Source: Bacillota bacterium
GTDB taxonomy: Bacteria > Bacillota > Clostridia > Lachnospirales > Lachnospiraceae
Direction of reading: 5' to 3'
DNA length: 64,000 nt
Assembly: GCA_023411215.1 (NCBI GenBank)
Contig: JAEYOY010000058.1
Coordinates: 1 to 64,000, forward strand
Positions 54,014-63,546 of the stretch are shown here, piece by piece; positions within the stretch are counted from its first letter, which is position 1; each line of letters begins with the position of its first letter. Under the pieces are notes generated by a model, which was given only the letters and a program-made list of their open reading frames with translations, was not told the DNA's origin and searched no databases. The position numbers and the translations under genes were made by a program.

Positions 54014-54045
54014 TATTTAACTTATTTTAGAAGGGGGTAACTTTT

Positions 54046-55395
54046 TTGCCAGACAGTGATCCTATATTAGGACAAATATTATTACAGATTTTCCTTATTC
54101 TTTTGAATGCAATTTTTGCTTGTGCAGAAATTGCTGTTATTTCCATGAATGATAATAAACTTGCAAAGCTTTCCGCCAGTGGTGATAAACGTGCTATAAG
54201 ATTATCAAAGCTCACTGCACAGCCGGCACGTTTTCTAGCAACAATTCAAATCGGTATCACACTAGTAAATCTTCTTGGAAGTGCGTTTGCTGCTGAAAAC
54301 TTTTCAGATCGACTGACCAATGCTATGGTAAATCTTGGTGTCAAAATACCTGTATCTGTTCTTGATACCTTATCTGTTATCATTATCACTCTAGCTCTTA
54401 CTTATTTTACCGTTACCTTAGGTGAACTTATTCCAAAACAGATTGCTATGAGAAAGTCAGAACAGCTTGCACTAGGAATGTCACAGTTAATTTATGTTGT
54501 TTCTAAAATCTTTGGTCCGGTTGTTTGGTTATTAACTGTTTCCGCAAACGGTATATTAAAATTACTAGGTATTAATCCAGATGAAGAGGATGATGAAAAT
54601 ACGGAGGAAGAAATCCGTATGATGATAGATGCAGGAAGTGAAAAAGGAACCATACATCCCGATGAAAAAGATATGATTCAGAATATATTCGAATTTGACG
54701 ATATTATTGCCGGAGAAGTAATGACACATAGAACTGAGGTTTCTCTTTTGTGGAGCGATGAGACGGATGATCAATGGGAACAGACAATAATTGAAAGTAA
54801 ACATTCCGTATATCCCATCTGCTCAGAGAGTCCTGATAATATTATTGGTATTTTGTATGTAAAGGATTATTTTAGACTAAAAGACAAGACACGTGAAAAT
54901 GTGATGAAAAATGCTGTACAGCCAGCATACTTTGTACCAGAATCAGTGAAAGCCGATGTACTATTTCGTAATATGAAGGTTAGCAGAAATCATTTTGCTG
55001 TAGTACTGGATGAATACGGCGGTGTTAGCGGAATTATTACCATAAATGACTTACTGGAACAATTAGTGGGTGATCTTGAAGATGATTTGGCTGCACCTAA
55101 GATTTTACCACAAATCGAACGCATTGACTCAAACACCTGGCGTATACAGGGAAATACTCCGTTAGAAGATGTTTCCAGGCAGATTGGAGTACTACTTCCA
55201 GAAGAAGATTATGATACTTTTGGTGGATTTGTTTTTGGTATCATAGGTACGATACCGGAGGACGGAAGTACACCTGAAATCGAGGATTTTGGATTGGTTA
55301 TTAAAATTCAAAGCATCAAAGATCATCGACTTGAAAGCGCTGTAGTTTGTTTATCCGATACCTCCATTAAAAATCAAGTTATCTCATCATTATAA
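54046..55395 (+). CDS. CNNM/CorC (hemolysin-family) ion transporter
   Basis: 449 residues from a TTG start nine bases after AAGGGGGT. An N-terminal CNNM membrane domain (FLILLNAIFACAEIAVISMN, ATIQIGITLVNLLGSAFAAE, GELIPKQIAMRKSE) is followed by a CBS pair (MTHRTEVSLLWSDE; VVLDEYGGVSGIITINDLLE) and a C-terminal CorC_HlyC domain. These proteins move magnesium, or possibly cobalt; the name hemolysin is historical. Monocistronic. Confidence 0.92.
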   Translation: MPDSDPILGQILLQIFLILLNAIFACAEIAVISMNDNKLAKLSASGDKRAIRLSKLTAQPARFLATIQIGITLVNLLGSAFAAENFSDRLTNAMVNLGVKIPVSVLDTLSVIIITLALTYFTVTLGELIPKQIAMRKSEQLALGMSQLIYVVSKIFGPVVWLLTVSANGILKLLGINPDEEDDENTEEEIRMMIDAGSEKGTIHPDEKDMIQNIFEFDDIIAGEVMTHRTEVSLLWSDETDDQWEQTIIESKHSVYPICSESPDNIIGILYVKDYFRLKDKTRENVMKNAVQPAYFVPESVKADVLFRNMKVSRNHFAVVLDEYGGVSGIITINDLLEQLVGDLEDDLAAPKILPQIERIDSNTWRIQGNTPLEDVSRQIGVLLPEEDYDTFGGFVFGIIGTIPEDGSTPEIEDFGLVIKIQSIKDHRLESAVVCLSDTSIKNQVISSL

Positions 55396-55424
55396 TTTGA
55401 TAGATGGTTAATTTATAATTATTA

Positions 55425-55464
55425 AGGGCCAGGTTAAATACTTTAAAGTATTTAATCTGGCCCT
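55425..55464. terminator. Convergent terminator
   Basis: AGGGCCAG.TTAAATACTTT pairs with AAAGTATTTAA.CTGGCCCT with one mismatch; it separates the CNNM and foldase genes. Confidence 0.85.
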
Positions 55465-55525
55465 CTTGCTATTGTGGCTCTGTATATATACAATCAAATT
55501 TTATTACCGGATAATTATCGTGTTA

Positions 55526-56929
55526 TTATTCAAAGCTGATGGCATTCCAAGCCTCACTGTTGACAACTACATCATAATTAGCGGTCCAATCCTCATAAAG
55601 CTTGGCAAATAACTCACTTCTTCGTTGACTGATAATCTCTTCCTTCCTTTGGGTGGTGGCATCCTCATCGTAATCCGATACACAATACAGGATATGCCAG
55701 CCATAATCCGTAGTGATGATGTCGCTTACCTGACCGGTTTTCAGAGTAAAGGCGGCTTGCTCAAAGGAGTCGCTGTATTCCTCTGGTCCCTTGCCTCGTC
55801 CAAAGGTATACTCTATGGTCTCTGCTTCTGAATTTGCTTCTGCCAGTGCACGAAAATCCTCTGTAGTCTTTGCTTGTTCTAACAGATTTTTGACCTTCTC
55901 GAAAGCCGCTGACTTATCCTCTTCCGATAATTCGATCGGCTTACCTTCTTTGTCATAATTGACACTATTAATCAGTATCTGCCAAATCGTAATCTGCTTT
56001 GAATCCAGATCTGACACCTTATTATCAACATTAATGGTAAAATGCTCAAAGGTCTTTTCTGCAAGAAGATTGTCTGCATATATCTGTCGCAGCAGCTCCT
56101 CGGTAATCAGATATTTGCTGATGTCCTCTGAGGTTAAGCCTTCGAAATGCTCCTTCGCATAGGCATTGGCATCCGCCAGCTCCTCCTCAGACAGTGTAAT
56201 GCCTTCCTTCGCTGCTTGTGCGCCGATGATTTTCAGCTCGGTAATCTGATTAATGACCTCCTCTTTAATCATCGCTCCAAAGGTCTCCCCGTTTCCAAGA
56301 ATATCTGCCTCCCAGATATCGTTTCCATATTCTGTCTCATAATTCTCCTGAGCGGATTTCAGATAGACCATCGCCTCGTTATAATAGATACGGGTGTCTC
56401 CGATCAATGCCATAAGCTCACCAGAGTTGGTCTGCTCGGTTTCATTGTTCTCCTTCTGCATCTTAGTATCTACGATATAGTAGGATAATTCGGTTACTGT
56501 CTCTTTATCGACATCATAGGAGATATACAGCTCCTTTTCATTCTTCAGATAGGTATAGGTAACGGCATTCTTCTCTGTATTGATGGTCTTGGCAATCTCT
56601 TTTCCGAAGCTCTCCGCCAGTATTACATCCGCTTCTGCCTTCGTCATTCCGATACTTACCCCGTAGACCTTATATTCACCGGCTCCATTCAAGAGGGCTA
56701 TTGCATTCACCTTTTTATCCGGAGCCATAATCTGAACGACATTCTCCATAAGATATACACCGGTACCCTGCTCCTCAAGCTCGGTACCGGACCTTTTCTC
56801 GAAGGTCGAGACTGACTTTCCTATATAATTCGTTAATTCATATCGTTCTTCCCCAACCCTGCACGCTGACAAAAGCATCAGCAGCAGTATTGTGGTTATC
56901 CCGATTATTCCCTTACGACTTGTCCTCAT
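55526..56929 (-). CDS. PrsA-like peptidyl-prolyl isomerase lipoprotein
   Basis: 467 residues from the ATG at 56929 behind GGAGG (the longer frame has no site). Lipobox LMLLSAC. An N-terminal region of about 130 residues (SIGMTKAEADVILAESFGKE) precedes a SurA/PrsA-type chaperone segment and a parvulin domain (ITIWQILINSVNYDKEGKP, FGRGKGPEEYSDSFEQAAF, DIITTDYGWHILY). It would help fold exported proteins at the outer membrane face. The neighbourhood with mfd and pth is common in clostridia. Confidence 0.9.
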   Translation of the reverse strand: MRTSRKGIIGITTILLLMLLSACRVGEERYELTNYIGKSVSTFEKRSGTELEEQGTGVYLMENVVQIMAPDKKVNAIALLNGAGEYKVYGVSIGMTKAEADVILAESFGKEIAKTINTEKNAVTYTYLKNEKELYISYDVDKETVTELSYYIVDTKMQKENNETEQTNSGELMALIGDTRIYYNEAMVYLKSAQENYETEYGNDIWEADILGNGETFGAMIKEEVINQITELKIIGAQAAKEGITLSEEELADANAYAKEHFEGLTSEDISKYLITEELLRQIYADNLLAEKTFEHFTINVDNKVSDLDSKQITIWQILINSVNYDKEGKPIELSEEDKSAAFEKVKNLLEQAKTTEDFRALAEANSEAETIEYTFGRGKGPEEYSDSFEQAAFTLKTGQVSDIITTDYGWHILYCVSDYDEDATTQRKEEIISQRRSELFAKLYEDWTANYDVVVNSEAWNAISFE

Positions 56930-57044
56930 ATTAACCTCCATTCCGACTGCACAAATAATACCTGAAAGAAGTTCGAAATGAAATTCCAAGTGATAAGATG
57001 CCCTTTCTTAACACTTTAGGATTATCATTTTGAAGTTCTTTCCA

Positions 57045-57071
57045 AAAGCGAATTGCATTTCAGTTCGCTTT
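57045..57071. terminator. Hairpin after mfd
   Basis: AAAGCGAA pairs with TTCGCTTT; short, with a weak T run on the minus strand. Confidence 0.4.
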
Positions 57072-57141
57072 GTGAAAATGCTTTTATTTCACACTTTCCC
57101 CTTTCAAAGCAATGGATATGTGCCACGTATCCTTAGCCAGA

Positions 57142-60100
57142 TTAATTCTGCAACAATATTTTAAAATCCACTAAGAGCTTATACAGCTGGTCGAATATTA
57201 CAATCGACTCAGTCCTGCCCTTGGGATTACTCGGTAACCGGTATACAAAATAAGGATTGGCCTGTGGCATTAGCTTCAGATTATTCTGATATTTTAGCAT
57301 AAGCTCGGGGATCTTTTCAACCGCAAGCTTTGCTTTCGGATACATGATTAGTTTGACTTCATTATCCTTATGGATCAGTTGCACAATGTAAAGGCTATGG
57401 CTAATTGCCTTAATCAATGCTATATTCAGAAGATTATTCACCGCTGTCGGCATATCTCCGAAGCGATCGGTAAGCTCTTCCTGCATATCCATCATTTCCT
57501 CTTCATTCTCTATCTCAGCGATTCGCTTGTAGATATCCAGCTTATGAATCTCATTCTTAATATAGGTTGAAGGGATATAAGCATCCATATCCATATCCAC
57601 CGTGGTCTCATAGTTTTCCTCTGGCGCAGCCTCCGATCCCTTCATAGACTTGACCGCTTCGTTAAGCATCTTACAATACAGATCATAGCCCACTGCTTCC
57701 ATATGACCGCTCTGCTCTGCTCCGAGGAGGTTACCGGCTCCGCGGATCTCCAGATCACGCATGGCAATCTTAAAGCCAGAGCCCAACTCCGTGAACTCCT
57801 TGATAGCATGGAGTCTCTTCTCTGCAATTTCCTTTAGCATCTTATCCCTGCGATACATTAAGAAGGCATAGGCAGTACGATTAGAACGTCCAACACGTCC
57901 GCGCAGCTGATAGAGCTGGGATAATCCCAGTCGATCCGCATCATCGATAATCATTGTATTTACATTGGAGATATCCAGGCCGGTCTCAATAATCGTGGTA
58001 GATACCAGTACATCGATCTCACCGGAGATGAAATCAAACATAATCTTCTCCAGTGTCCGCTCATTCATCTGCCCGTGGGCGAAGGCGACATTGGCCTCAG
58101 GACATAACCGTGCCACGTTATTGGCCACCTCATCAATGCCGTTGACCCGGTTATAGACATAGTATACCTGTCCATCCCTCGCCAGCTCTCGGCTGATGGC
58201 TTCACGAATGATCTCATCATTATGCTCCAGTACATAGGTCTGAATCGGTAAACGGTCTACCGGCGGTTCATCTAATACACTCATGTCACGGATACCGACT
58301 AAGCTCATATGAAGCGTTCTGGGAATCGGTGTCGCCGTTAAGGTAAGCACATCGATATCCTTCTTCATCTGCTTAATCTTCTCTTTATGGGTAACGCCGA
58401 AGCGTTGTTCCTCATCTACGATTAAAAGCCCCAGATTCTTAAACTTCACATCAGAGGACAGCACCCGATGGGTGCCTACTACAATATCAAGGCTTCCCTT
58501 CTTCAGACGCTCCAATGTCTTCTTCTGTTCAGCTGCACTTCGGAATCGGGATAAAACATCGATACTGACCGGAAAGTCCATCATACGCTGCACTAAGGTG
58601 TTATAATGCTGCTGCGCCAGGATTGTGGTAGGCACTAATACCACCACCTGCTTTCCATTGGATACCGCCTTAAAGGCTGCACGTATTGCAATCTCCGTCT
58701 TCCCATAACCTACATCTCCACAGATCAGACGATCCATAATGCCATTGCTTTCCATATCTCTCTTCGTTGCTTCAATGGCAAGAAGCTGGTCCTCTGTCTC
58801 TTCGTAAGGAAATGCCTCCTCGAATTCCTTCTGCCATACGGTATCCTCTCCAAACTGGAAGCCGACCTTCTCCTGCCTTTTGGCATACAGCTCGACCAGT
58901 TCCTTCGCTACCTCTTGAACCGCACCGCGTACCTTTGCCTTCGTATTCTTCCATTCGATGGAGTTTAGCTTATTCAGCTTTGGCTTTCGACCTTCCTGAC
59001 CGGAATATTTCTGTATCACATCAAGGCCTGTTGCAAGAATATACAACACGCCTCCGCCACCGTATTCTATCTTAATATAATCTTTAGTAACCTTATCAAC
59101 TTCTATCTTTTCGATACCCTTGTAGATACCAAGCCCATGATTCTCATGTACCACATAGTCGCCGGGAGTAAGCTCGGTAAAGCTTTGAATCTTGTTTCCC
59201 TCATAGGTGGATTTCTTTCTTTTTTTCTTCTTTTCTGTTCCGAAGATATCGCTTTCTGAGATGACAACCAGCTTGATCAGCGGATATTCAAAGCCTCTAC
59301 GAAGATTGCCGTAGGCAACCATAATCTCGCCGTTCTGCAATACCCGATCCATATCCTCACTATAGAAGGCACTGAGATTAAATTCTCTCAAATCCTCCGA
59401 GAGACGCATCGCTCTCGTGCGGGAACCGGAAAGCAAGATTACCCTGTATTTGTTCTTCTTCCAGCGCTCCAGATCCTTAATCAGCACCTCAAAATTATTA
59501 TGATAGGAAGCTACGGTCTGCACCGTAAAATCATATTTATGCTTGGGGGCGTAGAAATTATTCTTAACCTCCATGGTACTGATGAGGACCGAAGTCCGAT
59601 TCGCAAGCATACCCATGGCTTCCTTATATCCATAGATGACATTCGTCTGACCGGGAAGAATATAACCCTTCTCAATACGACCGATCATGCCCTCTCGAAA
59701 CTCCAGCTCGACAGCTTCTCCCTTCTCCGCCAGCCTTCCTGGCTCGTCTAAGAAGAATATGGTATCCTCCTGATCGAAGTATTGGAAGAAGCTCATTGTC
59801 TGATCGAAGAAATAATTAATATAGCTTTCCAAAGCGACCGAGCCCTGGTATGACTCCAGATTATCCTTAAATTCCTGGATAATTTGATGAATCCTTGCAG
59901 CCTCCTCGGTCTTAAACTGTTCTCTTAGCGCTTTATAATACTGCTTCTCCTCTTCCTCCAGCTTTCGTATTCCTGCTCTCAGTCTTGTTTCATCTGGAAT
60001 AATCTCAGCTGCCGGATAGATGACCAGCTCCTCTACCTGTTCAATGGAACGTTGACTACTGACATCGAAGGTTCGGATGGAATCAATCTCATCTCCCCAT

Positions 60101-60681
60101 AATTCAATACGATAAGGAGCATCCTCCGTAAGCGGGAAGATATCGATGATGCCTCCACGCACTGCAAAGTCTCCGGGAGCTTCAACCTGAGCCTGACGCT
60201 CATAGCCAAGATGCACCAGATCCTCGCTAAACTTGGTCAACCTTAAGGTTGATGAGGTGTTCACCGTAAGAATACGCTCCTTTACCATCTGAAGCGGCAG
60301 TAACCGGTCCATTCCTCCGTCCAGTGAGAGAATAATGGTGGCTTCCTTTCTCTCAATCAGCCTGCGAAGAACCTTAAGTCGATCTCTGACAATGGCATTT
60401 CCATGGATGTCCGCGCTATAGAAGATGATATCCTTCGCCGGATATAGCAGTACATCTTTATCATAAAGGCGGTAATCCTCATAGATTTCCTTCGCCTTTA
60501 AATCATTATAAGTTACGATGACACGATAACGGAAGCCCTCTCCGAGCCCCTGCATCAGATGGCATTTTTGGGAATCAATACAGCCGGTAACCTGTACCGG
60601 CAGAGATTTCTTTCTTATGTTCTCCCTGATTTCACCAAATTCCTTTAGCTCCATCAGGGGCATGGTAAAGGTTTTCAACAA
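57142..60681 (-). CDS. mfd: Transcription-repair coupling factor
   Basis: 1,179 residues from a TTG start behind AGGAGG. UvrB-like N-terminal domains (QVEAPGDFAVRGGIIDIFPL) lead to the RNA polymerase-interacting domain (GDYVVHENHGLGIYKGIE), then the translocase: GDVGYGKTEIAIRAAF, DEEQRFGV, TATPIPRTLHMSL and RGRVGRSNRTAYAFLMY. The TRCF C-terminal domain is complete. Mfd removes stalled RNA polymerase and recruits UvrA to lesions. It is followed by the prsA-like gene. Confidence 0.98.
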   Translation of the reverse strand: MLKTFTMPLMELKEFGEIRENIRKKSLPVQVTGCIDSQKCHLMQGLGEGFRYRVIVTYNDLKAKEIYEDYRLYDKDVLLYPAKDIIFYSADIHGNAIVRDRLKVLRRLIERKEATIILSLDGGMDRLLPLQMVKERILTVNTSSTLRLTKFSEDLVHLGYERQAQVEAPGDFAVRGGIIDIFPLTEDAPYRIELWGDEIDSIRTFDVSSQRSIEQVEELVIYPAAEIIPDETRLRAGIRKLEEEEKQYYKALREQFKTEEAARIHQIIQEFKDNLESYQGSVALESYINYFFDQTMSFFQYFDQEDTIFFLDEPGRLAEKGEAVELEFREGMIGRIEKGYILPGQTNVIYGYKEAMGMLANRTSVLISTMEVKNNFYAPKHKYDFTVQTVASYHNNFEVLIKDLERWKKNKYRVILLSGSRTRAMRLSEDLREFNLSAFYSEDMDRVLQNGEIMVAYGNLRRGFEYPLIKLVVISESDIFGTEKKKKRKKSTYEGNKIQSFTELTPGDYVVHENHGLGIYKGIEKIEVDKVTKDYIKIEYGGGGVLYILATGLDVIQKYSGQEGRKPKLNKLNSIEWKNTKAKVRGAVQEVAKELVELYAKRQEKVGFQFGEDTVWQKEFEEAFPYEETEDQLLAIEATKRDMESNGIMDRLICGDVGYGKTEIAIRAAFKAVSNGKQVVVLVPTTILAQQHYNTLVQRMMDFPVSIDVLSRFRSAAEQKKTLERLKKGSLDIVVGTHRVLSSDVKFKNLGLLIVDEEQRFGVTHKEKIKQMKKDIDVLTLTATPIPRTLHMSLVGIRDMSVLDEPPVDRLPIQTYVLEHNDEIIREAISRELARDGQVYYVYNRVNGIDEVANNVARLCPEANVAFAHGQMNERTLEKIMFDFISGEIDVLVSTTIIETGLDISNVNTMIIDDADRLGLSQLYQLRGRVGRSNRTAYAFLMYRRDKMLKEIAEKRLHAIKEFTELGSGFKIAMRDLEIRGAGNLLGAEQSGHMEAVGYDLYCKMLNEAVKSMKGSEAAPEENYETTVDMDMDAYIPSTYIKNEIHKLDIYKRIAEIENEEEMMDMQEELTDRFGDMPTAVNNLLNIALIKAISHSLYIVQLIHKDNEVKLIMYPKAKLAVEKIPELMLKYQNNLKLMPQANPYFVYRLPSNPKGRTESIVIFDQLYKLLVDFKILLQN

Positions 60682-60723
60682 TATTTCCTCCTATACAAAA
60701 CGAATGAACTTCGATTCTGAATT

Positions 60724-60799
60724 AAAGAAACCAGCCCTGCGGTTTCTTTAATCATGTATTCATGACAATAGAAAGTTCGCGAAATGTGCTTTCTATTGT
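60724..60799. repeat. Two hairpins between mfd and pth
   Basis: AAAGAAACC/GGTTTCTTT (60724-60749), then ACAATAGAAAG/CTTTCTATTGT (60765-60799), the latter a member of the dispersed GATAGAAAG family lying against the pth stop. Confidence 0.65.
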
Positions 60800-61362
60800 A
60801 TCTTTCGGTTGTAAAAATTCATGGCAGCATCAATGTCTCCATTTGTTATTATACGACAGGCGTCGGAGGTGTTCTTTAACGCTTCCCGGATGATCTCATT
60901 CTCTTCCTTGGTAAATCGGGAGAGCACATAATCCGCCAGATCCCAGTCCTTAGGCTTATCGCCAACGCCTACTTTAATTCTTGGAAATTCATCGGTGCCA
61001 AGATGGCTGATGATACTCTTAATGCCGTTGTGTCCTCCGGCACTGCCCTTCTTACGGATTCTTAGCTGTCCTACCTCCAAGCTGATGTCATCATAGATTA
61101 CGATAATCTCCTCTGGCGAAACCTTATAAAAATCCATAAGCTCCCGTACACTCTCACCGCTTAAATTCATATAAGTTAACGGCTGAGCGAGAATTACCTT
61201 CTCTCCTTCTATATAACCCTTGCCACAAATGGCCTTATGCTTTTTAGTATCCAAAGGTATCCGATAATCATCCGATATTCTTGTAACCGCATCCCATCCG
61301 ATATTATGTCTTGTTGCCTGATATTCTTTCGTTGGGTTTCCTAACCCTACTATAATGTACAT
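60793..61362 (-). CDS. pth: Peptidyl-tRNA hydrolase
   Basis: 189 residues. YIIVGLGNPTKEYQATRHNI holds the catalytic histidine; PLTYMNLSGESV and GGHNGIKSI bind the tRNA end. It releases peptides from peptidyl-tRNA dropped by ribosomes. AAAGGTTAA precedes the ATG. Upstream is the DUF4003 gene, 30 bases away. Confidence 0.98.
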   Translation of the reverse strand: MYIIVGLGNPTKEYQATRHNIGWDAVTRISDDYRIPLDTKKHKAICGKGYIEGEKVILAQPLTYMNLSGESVRELMDFYKVSPEEIIVIYDDISLEVGQLRIRKKGSAGGHNGIKSIISHLGTDEFPRIKVGVGDKPKDWDLADYVLSRFTKEENEIIREALKNTSDACRIITNGDIDAAMNFYNRKIQ

Positions 61363-61391
61363 ATATGTTAACCTTTCTATTCCTATCTCAA

Positions 61392-62381
61392 TTAATTTGA
61401 TGTTGCTGCAGCCGCTGCCGCACCCGAGGCTGCTGCCATGACTGCCATCTGCTGAGCAATCAGGATTCCTGTGATATTATTCGCCAATGTATATTCCAAG
61501 GTGTTTTTCTTTACATCCGTCAGATAATCATCGCAAACCACAGCCACCGCAAACATAATACGTTCGGTTTTCGAGATTGACCAACCTCCAAAGCCCTTCC
61601 TCATTTTGAGATAGTCCTTTACCTCTGCAATTTCAGCAGCAAGCTTGGGTGTATCTTCCTGTAATAGTGCAATTACCCCCAGGAAGGATAGCTCAATCCC
61701 TGATCCAATTTTGCAATTTTGATCCTTAAGCGCACGGTTAAGGTCCGCCACCCGCTTACATTTCGCATAGGCAGGCTCCTCGCTGAAGGTCAGCACATGG
61801 GATAATGCTTGCACTGCATTCGCCCCAAAGAAATCTCCTTTGAGGATTCGGTAGCAAGCCTCCATCTCCTTAACCGCCTGATACACTGGTTTCTCTGACA
61901 TGGCGAGCAACGCTGCAAAGCCATAATCATCCGAGGAGGTGATAAACTTATGCTCCTGTTTCATGGCATTATAGTAATTCTTAGCAGATACAATAATTCT
62001 CTGATAATTATAAGGGTCCGCCTGCAGAGCAATCGAAATTGCTGCCAGTACCAAATAGGGAGAAGAATGAAAGCCCTCATGCTTCATCGCATCATAAACG
62101 CTAAGAACACTCTTAAACATCGGCTCTGGATCCGGCTGAAGAGACAGCATAACGGAGGACATAAAATTCGTTGTATCCTTAAACTGTGAAAAAACACCTG
62201 TATTATCCTTGATAATCTTACGGCAGCGCTCGATTGCCTCGACATCCGCCTCTCGATTCTCCATGGTATATAGTAAAGCTCCGAGTCTTGTATTGATTGA
62301 ATAATTCCAATTGAATTTCTTGCTTAGCACATTATAATTGTTGGCAAACAAATCACATTTATTCGCTAAGGACTCCCTCAT
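61392..62381 (-). CDS. DUF4003 family protein
   Basis: 329 residues, helical. CDLFANNYNVLSKKFNW and FGGWSISKTERIMFAVAVV fit the DUF4003 family as recalled; the C-terminus is an alanine-rich helix (MAVMAAASGAAAAAATSN) that could associate with membrane or partner. GGTGG lies before the ATG. Reaction unknown. Confidence 0.85.
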   Translation of the reverse strand: MRESLANKCDLFANNYNVLSKKFNWNYSINTRLGALLYTMENREADVEAIERCRKIIKDNTGVFSQFKDTTNFMSSVMLSLQPDPEPMFKSVLSVYDAMKHEGFHSSPYLVLAAISIALQADPYNYQRIIVSAKNYYNAMKQEHKFITSSDDYGFAALLAMSEKPVYQAVKEMEACYRILKGDFFGANAVQALSHVLTFSEEPAYAKCKRVADLNRALKDQNCKIGSGIELSFLGVIALLQEDTPKLAAEIAEVKDYLKMRKGFGGWSISKTERIMFAVAVVCDDYLTDVKKNTLEYTLANNITGILIAQQMAVMAAASGAAAAAATSN

Positions 62382-62466
62382 CTTTATGATCCACCTTTAC
62401 TTACTGATTATAAACCGAGTATATGCGATATTATTATAAGCTTTTTAACACTTGGTGGCAAGAACA

Positions 62467-62529
62467 AAGTGTCAGCTAGCTGACACTTACTTACGATGCT
62501 TGCAAAGCAAGCATTGCCTGACTGCGGGT
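62467..62529. repeat. 22-bp perfect palindrome and 28-bp repeat
   Basis: 62467-62488 is a perfect palindrome with half-site AAGTGTCAGCT. 62502-62529 repeats 38851-38878 with one mismatch and contains CATTGCCTGACTGCGGGT. Both lie in the DUF4003-spoVG gap, which holds no gene. Confidence 0.65.
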
Positions 62530-62603
62530 TGCGAACCAGCTACTTTCGAACGCATTTATGAATTTGTCCTCAGAGGTGGCGTCATCCCAAAGTGAACTTC
62601 GTT

Positions 62604-62626
62604 CCCTTGCTCGAAGGGCTTTTTTT
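62604..62626 (+). terminator. Small terminator-like hairpin
   Basis: CCCTT-GCTCG-AAGGG followed by seven T on the plus strand. No plus-strand gene precedes it closely, so it may be the end of a vanished gene or element. Confidence 0.4.
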
Positions 62627-62654
62627 GTGTACTAAAGAACTTTCCTACCACACA

Positions 62655-62682
62655 AAAAAAGCAGCCCCATAGCTGCTTTTTT
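62655..62682 (-). terminator. spoVG terminator
   Basis: AAAAAAGCAGC pairs with GCTGCTTTTTT around six bases, 23 bases beyond the spoVG stop. Confidence 0.88.
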
Positions 62683-62704
62683 GGATTTTTTTAAACGTTT
62701 CTTG

Positions 62705-62986
62705 TTATTCTTCCTCTGTTTCTTCAGTCTCTAGAGCTGCAATCTCATACTTCTCGAGGATAATCTTTTGTATTTTATCTCTCGTGTCAGAATTGATTGG
62801 ATGAGCAATATCGCGATACTCTCCGTCACCGGCTTTCCTGCTGGGCATAGCGATGAACAAGCCTTTATCGCCTTCAATGACCTTGATATCGTGAACCACG
62901 AACTCGTTATCAAGTGTAATCGAAACAACAGCCTTCATCTTACCTTCCTTACTCACCTTTCGCACTCGTACATCGGTAATTTGCAT
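62705..62986 (-). CDS. spoVG: Septation/sporulation regulator SpoVG
   Basis: 93 residues: MQITDVRVRKVSKEGKMKAV, then VVHDIKVIEGDKGLFIAMPS and AHPINSDTRDKIQ, matching SpoVG throughout. It binds nucleic acids, affects septation at sporulation onset and many surface traits. GGGGG lies before the ATG. No clear sigma-H promoter was found in the long upstream region. Confidence 0.97.
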   Translation of the reverse strand: MQITDVRVRKVSKEGKMKAVVSITLDNEFVVHDIKVIEGDKGLFIAMPSRKAGDGEYRDIAHPINSDTRDKIQKIILEKYEIAALETEETEEE

Positions 62987-63546
62987 GACATGGTCCCCCT
63001 TTTGTCGTTATTTATCGTTAGTTGTTTAGAAAAAGTTAGTTTAAACTAGATAATTTCACTTTTCCTTGTTACTAATAAAACTCGAAACCCTTTACTTTTA
63101 AAATTTGAACAATGGTTGATACTTCCATTATTATACCATAATGATTCTAGATTGTGAATAATATTTACGAAAAAACCCAAAATATCTATTTTTTTATAAC
63201 CTTTTCACGCCTTAACAGATCATTTCAAGATTAATATCTACGATTTCAAGGGTTTTTTCCTGCAAAGTACGCAACTAAATCATAAAAACAGAATATAATG
63301 ACTATGCCTCGCTTTACCAAACATAAATATTTATACACTCCAAAGATCATATTACGGTACATTATGCTATTATAAGTTTTGCTTCCCCAGGAAATAGTAT
63401 CGATGAGGGTTAAGGTTACGGATAAGGGTTACGGATAAGGAAGCATTTTAATATTGTAATTTAAGGAAAATGGGTTATAATAGCAGTTAGTAAAACTTCA
63501 CCATGATATATGCTAGTTATGAATAAATAAGAATAGGAAGTGTACT
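62987..63546. promoter_or_regulatory. Divergent spoVG-murC intergenic region
   Basis: 560 bases without a gene. For murC, TTGTAA (63454-63459), 16 bases, TATAAT (63476-63481). A 13-base tandem GGTTACGGATAAG occurs twice at 63414-63439. The spoVG side is very AT-rich. Confidence 0.5.

Noticed and set aside
53920..54045. Metal riboswitch (Mg or Mn type) before the CNNM gene
   Set aside because: None of the conserved motifs of ykoK or yybP-ykoY leaders is present.
62987..63120. Sigma-H promoter for spoVG
   Set aside because: An AAGGAAAA stretch occurs, but no GAAT-type -10 at the right distance.
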